Notes under the pieces: model-generated
The model's database searches: none
What the model was told of the DNA's origin: nothing
What the model saw: the letters and a program-made list of their open reading frames with translations, nothing else
Shown here: piece by piece, positions 25,274 through 35,700 of the stretch
Layout: each line of letters begins with the position of its first letter
How positions within the stretch are numbered: position 1 is the first letter of the stretch
Assembly: GCA_024233215.1 (NCBI GenBank)
Contig: JACKPW010000024.1
Location: forward strand, 1 to 64,000
DNA length: 64,000 nucleotides
Source: Verrucomicrobiales bacterium
GTDB taxonomy: Bacteria > Verrucomicrobiota > Verrucomicrobiia > Limisphaerales > J093
Direction of reading: 5' to 3'
Translations under genes and position numbers: made by a program

Positions 25274-26091
25274 TGCCTGACAACCTCCAACGACAACTGG
25301 CACAGGGCATGGCCACGCGGCGTGCCTTCGGGAAGTATCGCGGATTTGTGGTGGACAACGACGATCCCCAAAGACTCGCCAGGGTGACCCTGCGGGTTCC
25401 GGCACTGCTCGGCGATGCCGAAACGGGCTGGGCCCTTCCCTGCCTCCCCTGCGGCGGCCTGGCGAACCAGGGGTTCTTCACCGTCCCCCCCGTGGGCGCC
25501 CAGGTCTGGGTCGAGTTCGAGGGGGGTAACATGGATTTCCCCATCTGGACCGGCACCTTCTGGCAGACATCGGGCGATCCGCCGTCCGACGTGCAGGACC
25601 AGCCCACCACTCAGGTGTGGCGAAGCGCGAAGGGACACGTGCTGCTCCTGGAGGACAAGGATGACGCCGAGGAGGTCAAACTGCTGCATTCGGCGGGCGC
25701 CAGCCTGGACCTCGACTCCGACGGGAACGTCGAACTGACAGACAACCATGGCGCCAGACTGACGCTGGACGCCACCCACAACAAGGCCGTGCTGGAGGAT
25801 GCCAACGGGAACACCCTGGTATTGTCCAGCCAGGGGGCCACCCTCGAGGACGCGAACGGCAACAAGCTCGAAATGGCGGCCTCCGGGGTGAAGGTCAGCT
25901 CCAGCGCCACCATCACCCTGGAGGGCAGCCAGGTCATGCTGGGCGGCAGCGGTGGCGAACCGGTCATCAAGGGCACCAGCTTCCTCACCTTGTTCGCCAC
26001 GCACGTGCATCCCACCGGAGTCGGCCCCTCCGGCCCCCCCGTGCCGCAGGGCGAGATGACGAGTCTGTCCACCAAGGTCCTGTGCAGTTGA
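25273..26091 (+). CDS. Baseplate spike protein gpV/gp5-like
   Basis: A 272-residue spike. An OB-fold covers about residues 20-105 (VVDNDDPQRLARVTLRVP and PPVGAQVWVEFEGGN). From about 150 a beta-helical spike of short repeats follows (LTDNHGARLTLDA, VLEDANGNTLVLSSQGA, TLEDANGNKLEMAASGV), as in T4 gp5 and VgrG needles. The tail end has HVHPTGVGPSGPPVPQGEM, a typical tip-proximal sequence. No separate PAAR tip gene is visible in the locus, so this protein may end in the tip itself. Confidence 0.88.
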   Translation: MPDNLQRQLAQGMATRRAFGKYRGFVVDNDDPQRLARVTLRVPALLGDAETGWALPCLPCGGLANQGFFTVPPVGAQVWVEFEGGNMDFPIWTGTFWQTSGDPPSDVQDQPTTQVWRSAKGHVLLLEDKDDAEEVKLLHSAGASLDLDSDGNVELTDNHGARLTLDATHNKAVLEDANGNTLVLSSQGATLEDANGNKLEMAASGVKVSSSATITLEGSQVMLGGSGGEPVIKGTSFLTLFATHVHPTGVGPSGPPVPQGEMTSLSTKVLCS

Positions 26092-26101
26092 GGATACCGA
26101 C

Positions 26102-26488
26102 ATGGCACGCAACCTCGTTGATCCCCCCTACCTCGCCTTCCCGTTCCGCATCACGAACGGCTCTCCCGCCCTGGCGGACCGCTCGGCTCACATCCGGGGT
26201 CGGATCGAGCAGGTGCTGTTCACGCTTCCCGGCGAACGGGTGTTCCGACCCGAGTTCGGAGCCGGCGTGAAGGCACTGGTCTTCGAGCCCAACGACACCC
26301 CGCTCTGGCAGATCACGAAACGCCGGCTTCTCGCCTCGCTCGCCCAGGCGCTTCAGGGCGACGTCGAACCCAAAAGCATCGAGGTCGAGATCACGGGCGA
26401 GGACGCGGGCCTGACGATCCGCATCGGCTACACCCTGGCGGCCGTGGGCCACCGCGACACCCAGTTGTTCCAGCTCGGAGGTTCCTGA
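26102..26488 (+). CDS. Baseplate wedge protein gp25/gpW-like (Afp9)
   Basis: A 128-residue GPW/gp25 family protein, the wedge component that starts sheath assembly. The characteristic block is RIEQVLFTLPGERVFRPEFG, containing the conserved Glu-Arg and EFG. The tail has EVEITGEDAGLTIRIGYTL. Size equals the family norm. Its stop overlaps the ATG of the next baseplate gene (TGATG), consistent with the fixed gp25-to-J order of contractile tails. Confidence 0.93.
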   Translation: MARNLVDPPYLAFPFRITNGSPALADRSAHIRGRIEQVLFTLPGERVFRPEFGAGVKALVFEPNDTPLWQITKRRLLASLAQALQGDVEPKSIEVEITGEDAGLTIRIGYTLAAVGHRDTQLFQLGGS

Positions 26489-27693
26489 TGGCCGGCGACC
26501 CCAAACTCAACCTGCTCTTCGACGGACGCTGCCCGGACTGCGGCCAGCGCCAGGTGACATTGCCGGCCACGTCGCCGGAGGTGGGCGACGACTTCGACTG
26601 GGACCTGCGCGACTACGACAGCTTCCGCCTCTTCATGCTGCAGGAGCTGTCCGCACGTTTTCCGGAGCGAAGACGTTGGACTCCGGCCGATGTGGAGGTG
26701 GCCCTCGCCGAGCTGCTGGCCTACGGACTGGACCAACTCTCGGATGCCCTCGACCGCGCGACGGCGGAGACTTGTCTGGAGACCGCCCGCCGCCCCGAAT
26801 CACTGCGACGGCTGCTGAAGCTCGTCGGCTACGACGCCGCCGGCCTGGCCAAACGGCTGCGCGCAAAGCCGTTTGACGAGCTTGCCCCGGAGGCCGCGCG
26901 GGAATCGCTGACGCCGGCGGATCTTGCGCGCTTCGACAACTGGTGGCTGGATCATCCGGAGAAGATGGACCTGGCGCGCCTCGACGGCCCCCGGGCCATT
27001 CATGACCAGCACCGCATGGTCACCCTGGCGGATTTCGAGGTCCGGCTGGCAGAGCACCCACTGGTCCTCCGCGCCTATGCCTGGGAGAGCTGGGACGGCG
27101 CCTGGTCCACGGTCCACGTGGCGGTGATTCCGTGGCAGCCGGACGCCGGATCCCTCGGGCTGGATGACCCGGGGAACTACAGTGACGAGGTGTGGGAGAA
27201 GACGGTCGCCTTCCACGCAGCCCGCGGCATCTTCCTTCCGCCGGATGAAACCGCCAGCGTCCGCCTCGTGCTCTACCCCTATCTGGAAGCCTATCGCATG
27301 GTGGGCCAGGAAGTGGTCCTGGAAGAGGCGGTGCGGGTGGGCATCCAGATGTCCGTCTCGGTGCAGGTTCGGGGGGACTACTTCCAGTCCGAAATCCGGC
27401 ATGCCATCGAACGCGCCCTCGGCACCGGGCCGGGCGGTTTCTTCGAGCCGGGCCGACTGCGTTTCGGCGAGGACCTGCTGGCAAGCGACATCTACCAGGC
27501 GCTCATGGCCCTCGAGGGGGTGGAGAACGTCTGCCTTAACCGGTTCAAGCGGCTGGGTGACCGGTACACCGACCAGGCAGCGTCCGGGCGGATCGTGTTG
27601 GAAGGCCTGGAGGTTGCGGTCTGCGACAACGACCCGGCGGGTCCGGACCGGGGCTATTACGGCCTGACGCTGCGGGGAGGGAGGAAGGGATGA
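26488..27693 (+). CDS. Baseplate J-type protein 1 (Afp11/gp6-like)
   Basis: A 401-residue putative baseplate assembly protein. It begins with a CPDCGQ motif (residues 13-18) not usual in phage gp6, then FDWDLRDYDSFRLFMLQELS and a helical region VEVALAELLAYGLDQLSDAL seen in bacterial baseplate J proteins. The C-terminal wedge half includes VQVRGDYFQSEIRHAIERAL and ALMALEGVENVCLNRF, the gp6-like dimerisation region. Its stop overlaps the next baseplate gene by 4 bases. Two J-type genes in tandem are a known arrangement in this branch of eCIS. Confidence 0.8.
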   Translation: MAGDPKLNLLFDGRCPDCGQRQVTLPATSPEVGDDFDWDLRDYDSFRLFMLQELSARFPERRRWTPADVEVALAELLAYGLDQLSDALDRATAETCLETARRPESLRRLLKLVGYDAAGLAKRLRAKPFDELAPEAARESLTPADLARFDNWWLDHPEKMDLARLDGPRAIHDQHRMVTLADFEVRLAEHPLVLRAYAWESWDGAWSTVHVAVIPWQPDAGSLGLDDPGNYSDEVWEKTVAFHAARGIFLPPDETASVRLVLYPYLEAYRMVGQEVVLEEAVRVGIQMSVSVQVRGDYFQSEIRHAIERALGTGPGGFFEPGRLRFGEDLLASDIYQALMALEGVENVCLNRFKRLGDRYTDQAASGRIVLEGLEVAVCDNDPAGPDRGYYGLTLRGGRKG

Positions 27694-30656
27694 TCGACCT
27701 GACCCGCTGGAACCGTGCCGGCCTTTCCCGCTTCGATTACCTCGACGCGAACGCGGCGGAGTGCCTGGAACATCTCCGGGCCAGCCTGGCAGTACGCTTC
27801 CCGGAGTGGGAACCGGTCGTCATGACCGTGCCCGAGCAGGAGACCGAGGAGGCCCGAAAGCAGCGATTGGAGGCCGTCTACGCCGCGGATCCGGACGACC
27901 TGTTGTGGCAATTGATCCGGCAATTCGCCCGTGCCTGCCATGTGCTGGGCGCGCACATCGACGCGTACGCGAACGAATCCTTCCTGGGCACCGCCAGCCA
28001 GTGGGACAACCTCCGTCGGTTGGTGGCGCTGCTCGACTACGCCCCCCGCCCGCCGGCATCCGCCAGCACCCCGCTGGCGCTGTTCCTGAAGGAAGGCAAA
28101 GCCGGCACGATCGCGGCCGGTTTGCCGGTGAAACACAGTCCGGCCAGTGGGAGCCCGCTGGTGTTCGAGACGCTGGAGGATCTCGAGGCCAACGCCGCGT
28201 GGAACACGCTGTACGCCAGGGATCACGCCCGCAATCCCCACCCCCTGCGGGGCCGGACCCTGGTACTGGAAGGCCATCTCGACAAGCTCAAGAGCAGCGA
28301 ACCGCTAATGCTGGTGGATGAACGCCAGGCCCATCTCTCGGCCCATCTCGTCCATGGGACCCTCCTGGGCACGAGTGCCACCGGCGGGAAAATCACCACG
28401 GTGACCATCAGCCCGGCCGTCCCCAAGGGATTCACCATCGGATGGACCCGGGTCTTCGTCCTGCCGAAGGAAAAACTCACGCCCGTTCAACCCGTCGTGA
28501 CCGGCGTCGCCAACGCCGGCCACAGCCTGCAACTGGCCGTTTCCCCGGACGACCTCGCCGCCGGCGACATCGTCGTGGTCCGGTCCGGTGACGACAAACC
28601 CTGTTACCGGCGGGTCAAGGCCGTCCACGCCCAAAGACTGGTGTTCTACCGTGAAATCGGGCAGCTCACGCTCACCGGTGCGACCGTCGCACGCCCGGTC
28701 ACCGTACCGCTGTCCGACCTGGCAAATCCGCCCAAACGACGCAAGATCGAGGTGGACGGCACGGTGGTCGACGTGGTCTACGCCGCAGGCGACTGGTCAC
28801 GACTCGCGGGCGAGTGGCTGGCCGACATCCGGAAGACCGGTAAACGGGAATACCTCCCCGTCTATCACTGTCTGCACGCCAAGTATGTGCCGGTCACCAA
28901 GGACGACGCCCGCGTCGCCTCGGACGAACGCCCCGGGTACACCGCGCTGACCCTGACCTGGCACGCCGACACCGACGGTGTGGCGGGCAGCACCGACCTG
29001 CGGTTGACCAACCCCCAAAGCCTCCTGGCGCCTCCACCAACCCCGGGACCCTGGCTCGTCGATCGCTTCCTGAACGAGAGCGAGGACCACCACCTGCAAC
29101 CGGACCTCGTGACCAATCTCTGCAAGCACACGGCCGCCGGGGACTTTGCGGTCGTGGTTAAGGGAGCACAGATGGCCTGGTCGCGCCTGGCCACGGTGTC
29201 GCTGGACCTGGAGCACGAGGAGGCCACCCTGACCGCCGAGACGGGGTGGGCGGATCGCGGCGGCGGCCCGTATTTTCTGTCCGTCACCCGGGTCTTCAGC
29301 CACTTCACGCAGGAGGTTCGCGTGCTCGATTGGACCGTGAACGACACCCCGCTCGCGGGCGCGCGCGTCGTACCGGAATCCCTGCCGGATGGACTGAAAA
29401 CCGGCCGGGCGTTGATCGTCGGAAACGGCGTTACGTCAATTGAGACCAGTCTGGCGAACCTTGAACCGGAGGGGGGATGGTTGGAACTTGCCGATCCCCT
29501 CCCCGCCGGAACCACCGCCGGGAACCTGATGATCCACGGCAACGTCGCTCCCGCCGGCCAGGGCGAAACCCGTCCGCAACGGGTGCTCGGCAGCGGGAAC
29601 GGCACCCTCGGCAATCAATACTTCACGCTGGAAGTCGCGGATCCCTCCTTCGTCGCCGATGCCACGATGAGTTCGGGTGTGCGGGCGGCTGTGGAGGTGG
29701 AGGTGGCCGGTGGGATGCGGTCCGCCGGCGGGGTGACGCCGGTTCGGGAGACCTGGACGCAGGTGTCGAACCTGAAGGATTCCGGCGCGACCGATCCGCA
29801 TTATCAGGTACGGGTCGATCAGGATGGTCAACTGCAGTTCCACTTCGGGGATGGCCGGCACGGCCGGCGACTCCCCACTGGAAGCAACAACGTCCGCGTG
29901 ACCTTTCGCCAGGGAACCGGCAGCGGAGGCAACCTCCCCGCCGGCTCCCTCACCCAACTCGTCCGTCCGCACGCATTGATCGAGAAGGTCACGCAACCGA
30001 TCCAGAGCAGCGGCGGCGCGGACCGCGAAAGCAACGAGGACCTGAGGAAGAACGCCCCGGCCACCCTCCTGGCCCTCGACCGGGCCGTGTCCTTGGAGGA
30101 CTACACCCAACTCGCCCGGGGACACGCCAGCGTCAGCCAGGCCTGCGCCTTCCGCCATCCCGCCGGACTCGGCCAGCGCGAATGGCTGGAGGTCGTGGTG
30201 ATGGCCGCCGGGGGCGGAACGCTCTCGGCCGCACTCAAAGGCGAGGTGCAGACCTACCTGCAGGCCCGGGCCCAACCGGGCGTCGTCATCACGGTCACGG
30301 ATTACGTACGGCTGACCTTCCACGTCGCGGCGACCGTCCGGGTCGACACCGCGGTGAGGGATCCGCAGACCGTGATGGACAGCGTGCGAACCGCGCTGCT
30401 GGAGGCCTTCTCGGAACTCTCCCGGGAGCTGGGTCAGGCACTCTACCGCGGGGAGGTTTACCAGGTGCTCGACGGTATCCCAGGCGTCGAGAACAGCGAC
30501 TGCAGCATTGTGCTCGATCCGGTTCCCGAGGGCGTCCGGGTGACGCGCATCGGGGCGGAGATTCTCACGGCGCGTCCCGGTCCCGGCCAGTGTCTGGTGC
30601 TCGATGGTGACGACGCCTCCGCCATTGCCATAGCCGTGGAGGAATACCTGCCATGA
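27690..30656 (+). CDS. Baseplate J-type protein 2, large
   Basis: A 988-residue putative baseplate assembly protein. The N-terminus resembles the previous gene product (YAADPDDLLWQLIRQFARAC, SQWDNLRRLVALLDYAPRPP), followed by about 600 residues of beta-rich insertion domains. The J-type core returns near the C-terminus: SGGADRESNEDLRKNAPATL, YTQLARGHASVSQACAF, and the closing REVYQVLDGIPGV-type ending YRGEVYQVLDGIPGVENSD. It should form the wedge ring together with the 401-residue protein. It overlaps both neighbours by 4 bases. Confidence 0.82.
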   Translation: MIDLTRWNRAGLSRFDYLDANAAECLEHLRASLAVRFPEWEPVVMTVPEQETEEARKQRLEAVYAADPDDLLWQLIRQFARACHVLGAHIDAYANESFLGTASQWDNLRRLVALLDYAPRPPASASTPLALFLKEGKAGTIAAGLPVKHSPASGSPLVFETLEDLEANAAWNTLYARDHARNPHPLRGRTLVLEGHLDKLKSSEPLMLVDERQAHLSAHLVHGTLLGTSATGGKITTVTISPAVPKGFTIGWTRVFVLPKEKLTPVQPVVTGVANAGHSLQLAVSPDDLAAGDIVVVRSGDDKPCYRRVKAVHAQRLVFYREIGQLTLTGATVARPVTVPLSDLANPPKRRKIEVDGTVVDVVYAAGDWSRLAGEWLADIRKTGKREYLPVYHCLHAKYVPVTKDDARVASDERPGYTALTLTWHADTDGVAGSTDLRLTNPQSLLAPPPTPGPWLVDRFLNESEDHHLQPDLVTNLCKHTAAGDFAVVVKGAQMAWSRLATVSLDLEHEEATLTAETGWADRGGGPYFLSVTRVFSHFTQEVRVLDWTVNDTPLAGARVVPESLPDGLKTGRALIVGNGVTSIETSLANLEPEGGWLELADPLPAGTTAGNLMIHGNVAPAGQGETRPQRVLGSGNGTLGNQYFTLEVADPSFVADATMSSGVRAAVEVEVAGGMRSAGGVTPVRETWTQVSNLKDSGATDPHYQVRVDQDGQLQFHFGDGRHGRRLPTGSNNVRVTFRQGTGSGGNLPAGSLTQLVRPHALIEKVTQPIQSSGGADRESNEDLRKNAPATLLALDRAVSLEDYTQLARGHASVSQACAFRHPAGLGQREWLEVVVMAAGGGTLSAALKGEVQTYLQARAQPGVVITVTDYVRLTFHVAATVRVDTAVRDPQTVMDSVRTALLEAFSELSRELGQALYRGEVYQVLDGIPGVENSDCSIVLDPVPEGVRVTRIGAEILTARPGPGQCLVLDGDDASAIAIAVEEYLP

Positions 30657-32719
30657 GCCGCTTTCCCGATTACGGCAAACGTCTGCGCGACTGGCTGCCC
30701 GCCGTCTGGCGGGAGCGGGACAACCCGGAACGGGACACCCTCGGCAGGATCCGCCGCGAGGGCGATCTCACCCTGCTGTTGGAATCCTGCGGGGAACTGC
30801 TCGACGCCCTCCAGGCGGCCGTGCTGCAGCATCGCGCGGACGGCTTTCCGGACCGCCCGGTGGCAACGCTGTCGGTCGCCGATCTGAAGGACGCCGGGGC
30901 GCTCGCCAACCGACTGAAAGCCCCGGCCGCGGAGGATCGCGTGTCGGACAGTCTGAGTGCGCGTCTGACCGAAGCCACCCGGCAGGCCCTCGCGGACTGG
31001 ACCGGGCAGGACACGCCGCCGCCCGCCCTGCAGGAGTTGTTGGTGGCGGACCTGAATGTCGTGATCAGCGGCGGGTTGATTTGGACAGAACAGACCTTCG
31101 CGGGGGTGCTGCTGCGGCTGGAGACGCGCATCCAGTTGGCCGCCAACCCCACCGGAGCCGGTCGCGCCCACCTGAACCGGCTGTTGCTGGAGGACGTGTA
31201 TCCCCGTGAGCTCTGGCGTATCGACGGGGAGCATTGCCAGAACTGGCTCCTGCCCTACTTCGCCCGCCTGCTGGATGTCCGGTTGGTCTCTCCGGATGAA
31301 GCGGGGCGGCGCGTGGAGTTGCGCGACGCTGTGAGCTGGCGACAGCGCAAGGGCACCCGCGTGTCGATCGAGCGCATCGCCGAAGCAGTCGGCCAGTTCG
31401 AAGTCGAAATCCAGGAAGGGTGGAAGCGGGTGGCCATCACCCCGCGTGTGGACCGCCCCCTGCTGCCCGAATCGACCTACGGGGAAACGCCGATCCCAAC
31501 CCCCGCCACCCCGGACATGCGGGCGACACATCCGGGCCTCCCAGCGGTAACGCCTGACTTCCGTCGCTGCTCGCGGGCCGTCCAGTGCGAACCCGGCAAC
31601 CCCGGGGCGCACGAGACCACCTTCGCCGCCACGCCGCCGCCCCTCACCTGGCGCCAGGTGCATCGCCACGGAATTCCCTGCCAGCCGGACAGCTTCCAGG
31701 ATGTCACCCGCCGCACCGTGGACCTCCGCACCCCCAACTGGCACCGGGGACTCCATCATCCGCGACGCGTGCTGCTCTACGCCCCACCGCCCGACGGCTT
31801 CTTCGCCCGGGTGCACGCCACGGTCAATTGGAGCAGCCTGACCGCGGAAGTGGACGCCGCGCTCGCCACCGACGTCACGGAATGGGATGCCGACCGGGTG
31901 CAGATCCGTTCGCTGGGATTGATCGAACTGACAATCCGCCGCGGCGACTGGCACGGCAACCCACGCGTCAAGATCGGCCTGCGTGGGTTGACCCCCACCC
32001 CGGTGATGCTTCGCGGGGTGATCGAGATCCACCAACCGGCCCTCTTCTTTTTCGAGAACCTCTGGCTCGAGAACCGCGTGGAGTTCAGCGCCGCCGCCGT
32101 CGAACTCGTTGGCTGCGCCGCCCGGCAGTTGCGGGTCACCCTCGTAGAACCGGACCTCCCCGTCATCGATGCCACCGGCTGCCTCTTCAAGAAGATCGAC
32201 GCGACCGGTGGGCTGGTGCGGTTGGAATATGCGAGCGTCCTGGAGACCCTGTTCGCCAACCGGATCGCGGCCAGCGATTCCATTCTGGTTCCACCACTGC
32301 GCCGTGAGTCGGGGAGCGACGACGTGCCGGCGGCGGGTTGTGTCCGGTTCAGCCGCCTGTTCCACATCCCGCCGCCACCCGAGGCGAACGACCCGGAACT
32401 CGTGAACGACCCGCTCTGGGTATCGGACGGCAGGCGCTCGGCTTTGCGCTGCCATGTCGCCTCCTGCACCACCGGGCCGGTGTTGTTCTGGCAGGGGACT
32501 TTCGGGGAACCAGGGTGCGGAGTGCTCCATCCCGACTGTGACGCGGCCATCAGAGCCGGTGCCGAGGACGGCGGCGAACTCGGCGCCTACCACAATCACC
32601 GTCATGTCCTGCGCGAGCGCGCAGTGCTGGACAAACTCAAGGAATTCCTCCCCGTGGGCATGGAAGCCGTACTGGTCGCCGACGAGACGCTGTCCTGCCC
32701 ACCGCCCACCGCCACTTGA
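30653..32719 (+). CDS. Tail protein I-like baseplate/fibre-attachment protein
   Basis: A 688-residue protein. Residues 1-270 look like phage tail protein I/Afp12 (GKRLRDWLPAVWRERDNPER, then helices and LPYFARLLDVRLVSPDEAGR, RKGTRVSIERIAEAVG). The middle is a Pro-rich stretch (residues 280-330). The rest is beta-rich with short repeats (LTIRRGDWHGNPRVKIGLRG, IHQPALFFFENLWLENRVEF, IDATGCLFKKIDATGG) that suggest a parallel beta-helix. In tails this protein joins wedge to fibres. The beta-helix could be a receptor-binding or capping part. Family call is from N-terminus and position. Confidence 0.7.
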   Translation: MSRFPDYGKRLRDWLPAVWRERDNPERDTLGRIRREGDLTLLLESCGELLDALQAAVLQHRADGFPDRPVATLSVADLKDAGALANRLKAPAAEDRVSDSLSARLTEATRQALADWTGQDTPPPALQELLVADLNVVISGGLIWTEQTFAGVLLRLETRIQLAANPTGAGRAHLNRLLLEDVYPRELWRIDGEHCQNWLLPYFARLLDVRLVSPDEAGRRVELRDAVSWRQRKGTRVSIERIAEAVGQFEVEIQEGWKRVAITPRVDRPLLPESTYGETPIPTPATPDMRATHPGLPAVTPDFRRCSRAVQCEPGNPGAHETTFAATPPPLTWRQVHRHGIPCQPDSFQDVTRRTVDLRTPNWHRGLHHPRRVLLYAPPPDGFFARVHATVNWSSLTAEVDAALATDVTEWDADRVQIRSLGLIELTIRRGDWHGNPRVKIGLRGLTPTPVMLRGVIEIHQPALFFFENLWLENRVEFSAAAVELVGCAARQLRVTLVEPDLPVIDATGCLFKKIDATGGLVRLEYASVLETLFANRIAASDSILVPPLRRESGSDDVPAAGCVRFSRLFHIPPPPEANDPELVNDPLWVSDGRRSALRCHVASCTTGPVLFWQGTFGEPGCGVLHPDCDAAIRAGAEDGGELGAYHNHRHVLRERAVLDKLKEFLPVGMEAVLVADETLSCPPPTAT

Positions 32720-32731
32720 ACCGAGCCCGCC

Positions 32732-35700
32732 ATGAAGACCCAAATCTCCCGCGACTCCTTCCAGCCCGACGCCCCCTACTCCGGCGTCTACCTGCAACAG
32801 GGCCGCATGATCCTCGATGCCGACTGGAACGAACTCAGCGACCTCCAGAAGGCCCGCCTGGTGGCCGCACTGCGCGATGCCATCACGGGCGGCGCGCCCC
32901 GGGTGGACGGACTGCGGTTGGTGGCCGTGCCCGACAACTCCACCAACATCCGCATTCAACCCGGCAGACTCTACGTGGATGGAGTACCGGCGCGGCTGGA
33001 TGCCGACGCCCCCCTTCCAATCGACCAGCAGCCCGACTACCCGATCCAATCCACGTTCACCGCTCAGAGCATCCGGCTGTATGCGGACGTCTGGGAGCGG
33101 ACCGTCACCGCGCTGGAGCGTTCGGAACTCATGGACGCCGCGCTGCACGGTGCCGACACGGCGACGCGCACCCGAACCATGCTCCAGATCAAGTGGTGCG
33201 CCAACACGATCAACCCGCTGGACCCGGCCACCAACCCACCGCTCGGTGACGCACCCCTCACACTCAAGCTGCGTCAGATCTCCAGCAGTGGCGACAAATG
33301 CGATCCCTGCGCCAGCCAGGTCGATGTGGAGGAGCGCCTCGGCAACTACCTCTTCCGCGTGGAGGTCCATGACGTGGACGGGGATTGGCTGACGCTGAAG
33401 TGGTCGCGGGACAACGGCGCCGAGGCCTGCCGTACGGACGCCCTGCCCCCCGGGTTCAACCAGGGACCGTACGTTTGGGAGTTCTTCGACGACGACACGG
33501 AGCGCCTCCTCGGAAATCACTTCGCCTCGAGCCCGCAAAAACTGCGCGGGCTGATCAAGGAGGAATGCGTCACGCCCACCGACGCCCAGGAGCCGCAGCA
33601 ATACGTGCGCCAATGGGACGGCTACCTGCGGATCAACCTCGCCACCGGCGAGGTCGCGGGCCGTGACCCAGGGGTGACCCTCGCCATCGGCACCGTGGAC
33701 AGCGATGGGCACGGCCGGGTCAACCTCACCGCCGGGGTGCTCCTGGTGAACCTGGAGCTGATGGAGATCAGGCTCGACACCACCGGCCGGCGATTCGTCC
33801 CCGGAGATTACTGGCAGGCCGGGGTGCGCGAAGCCCGACATACCAGCGGGGACACCGTGCTCGATGCCGAACCGCCCCGCGGGGTGCGCCATCACTACCT
33901 CTTCCTCGGAGAAATCGGCATCAACAAGAAGCTCGTCGCACAGGACGACGCGTTCCGTCGCCGGATGAATTTCCCTCCGCTCAGCGACCTCACCGCCGGA
34001 GACGTCGGCTTCATCGACCGCTGCGCCGGATTGTTCGCCGGGGCGAAGAACGTGCAGGAGGCCCTCGACAACCTCTGCGCCATCGACGCCGGGGACATCG
34101 CCTACCCGCTGCCCAACTGCGGCGTTCAGGAGGGCTCCTCCATCAAGGACAACCTCAAGGCATTGCTGGACCCGGACAGCAACGGCGAACTCACCGTCAA
34201 GGACGCGCTCGACACCCTGCTCTGCCAACTCAACGCCGACAGCCTGCCGTACGAGATCCCCGACTGCGCGACCGGCGGCGCCAGCGTTCAGGAACTGCTC
34301 GGCCTCACGGCCGGCGGCAGCCAGGTCGGCCCGGTGCTGGACAAGCTGCTCTGCGAACTCCGGGCCAACCACCTGCCTCTTCTCAAGGATGACGACGATC
34401 CACTCTGCAGCGAGCTCCAGGCCGGCGGCGTGGTGACGGTCCAGGACGCTCTGCGGGTGTTGTGCAACAAGTCCGCCGGCGGCTGCGCCGAGGTCGTCAG
34501 CTCGGCGGACCGTCTCCATGAGCGGCTGCTCGAGTTCGCCTCCTCAAGCGATGAAACCGACCTGTCCATCTGCCTCAAGCCCGGGACCTACGCGTTGGAC
34601 GACCTCCCACGGATCGCCGGGAAACGCAGCCTGCGCATCCACGGTGCCGGCCGGGAGGCGGTGACCATCAAGTTCTCGGGTGACCAGTTATCCGCGGAGG
34701 CGGACGAGGTCATCCTCGAAAACCTCTCGCTCAGCTTCACACGCGGCAACGGCCAGTTGCGCATCGAGGCCGCCACTTCCCAAACCCGCAGTTGCCGCAT
34801 CGCCCGCAGCAGCTCCCGTGAAGGCACCGACCCCATGGTCGTCGTCGCCGGGCGCGGCAGTACATCGTGCCGTCTGGCATGGCACGAGAACATCCTCTAC
34901 GCCCAGATCCGCAGAACCACCGGGCTCGGCACCGACTGGGCCAGCCCCGACGTGGTGGGCGATCCGGAGCTGAGCGGGATCCTGCTCGGGTTCAGCAATC
35001 CCGATCTCCTCGCCAACAAGTCCGCCTACGACGAGGCCGTCGGCAAGGCGGCCGCCCGCCTGATCTCACTGCCGAAATCCAAGCGCACCAGTTGGGGCGC
35101 CACCGTCACCGGCCGCTTCACCGACGCCACCGCGAGTCCCCTCGCGATTACCGGTGTCGGCAACGCCCTCATCCCCACGGGCGGCCGCGTCTCCGCAGGT
35201 GCCTTCAGTGAAGTCCTCAAGGCGGAAGACCTCGGACTCGCGGACGCGGTCAAGGCGGTCGAGGACCTGATCGTCCAGTGGGTCAGCTACACTCCGGACT
35301 ACGCCCTGGTGCTGGCGAGCGAGCAGGTGGGCGGCATCCTGAAAGGCAATCAGGTGGACGGCTGGTTGCTGCTCGGCAACGGGATCGGGGACTACCCCGA
35401 TCCGCAAACCCATCCGATAGGCACCCTCCTGCCCCGGGGCGTGGTCCAAACCGGCGGTGGAGAACTGCACATCGAGACCAATCGCCTGGTCGCGATCAAG
35501 GCCTGCCTGCCCGACAACGTGATCGACGACGCCAGGAAGATCTCCAAGCCCGTCAGGGGCTACGAGAGGCTCTTCCTGGCCCACAACAGCGTCTCGGAAC
35601 ACGACAATCGCATGGTTGCCGCCAGCTTCGTCGGTCAGGGCAACACTTTTGCCACCGGCGGCGATGGATCGATCATCGCTGACCGGGCGACTTTCTACGG

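Noticed and set aside
30458..34519. 1353-codon open frame on the minus strand
   Set aside because: It lies opposite three well-supported eCIS genes and is an effect of high GC content; its translation has low-complexity composition and no family pattern.
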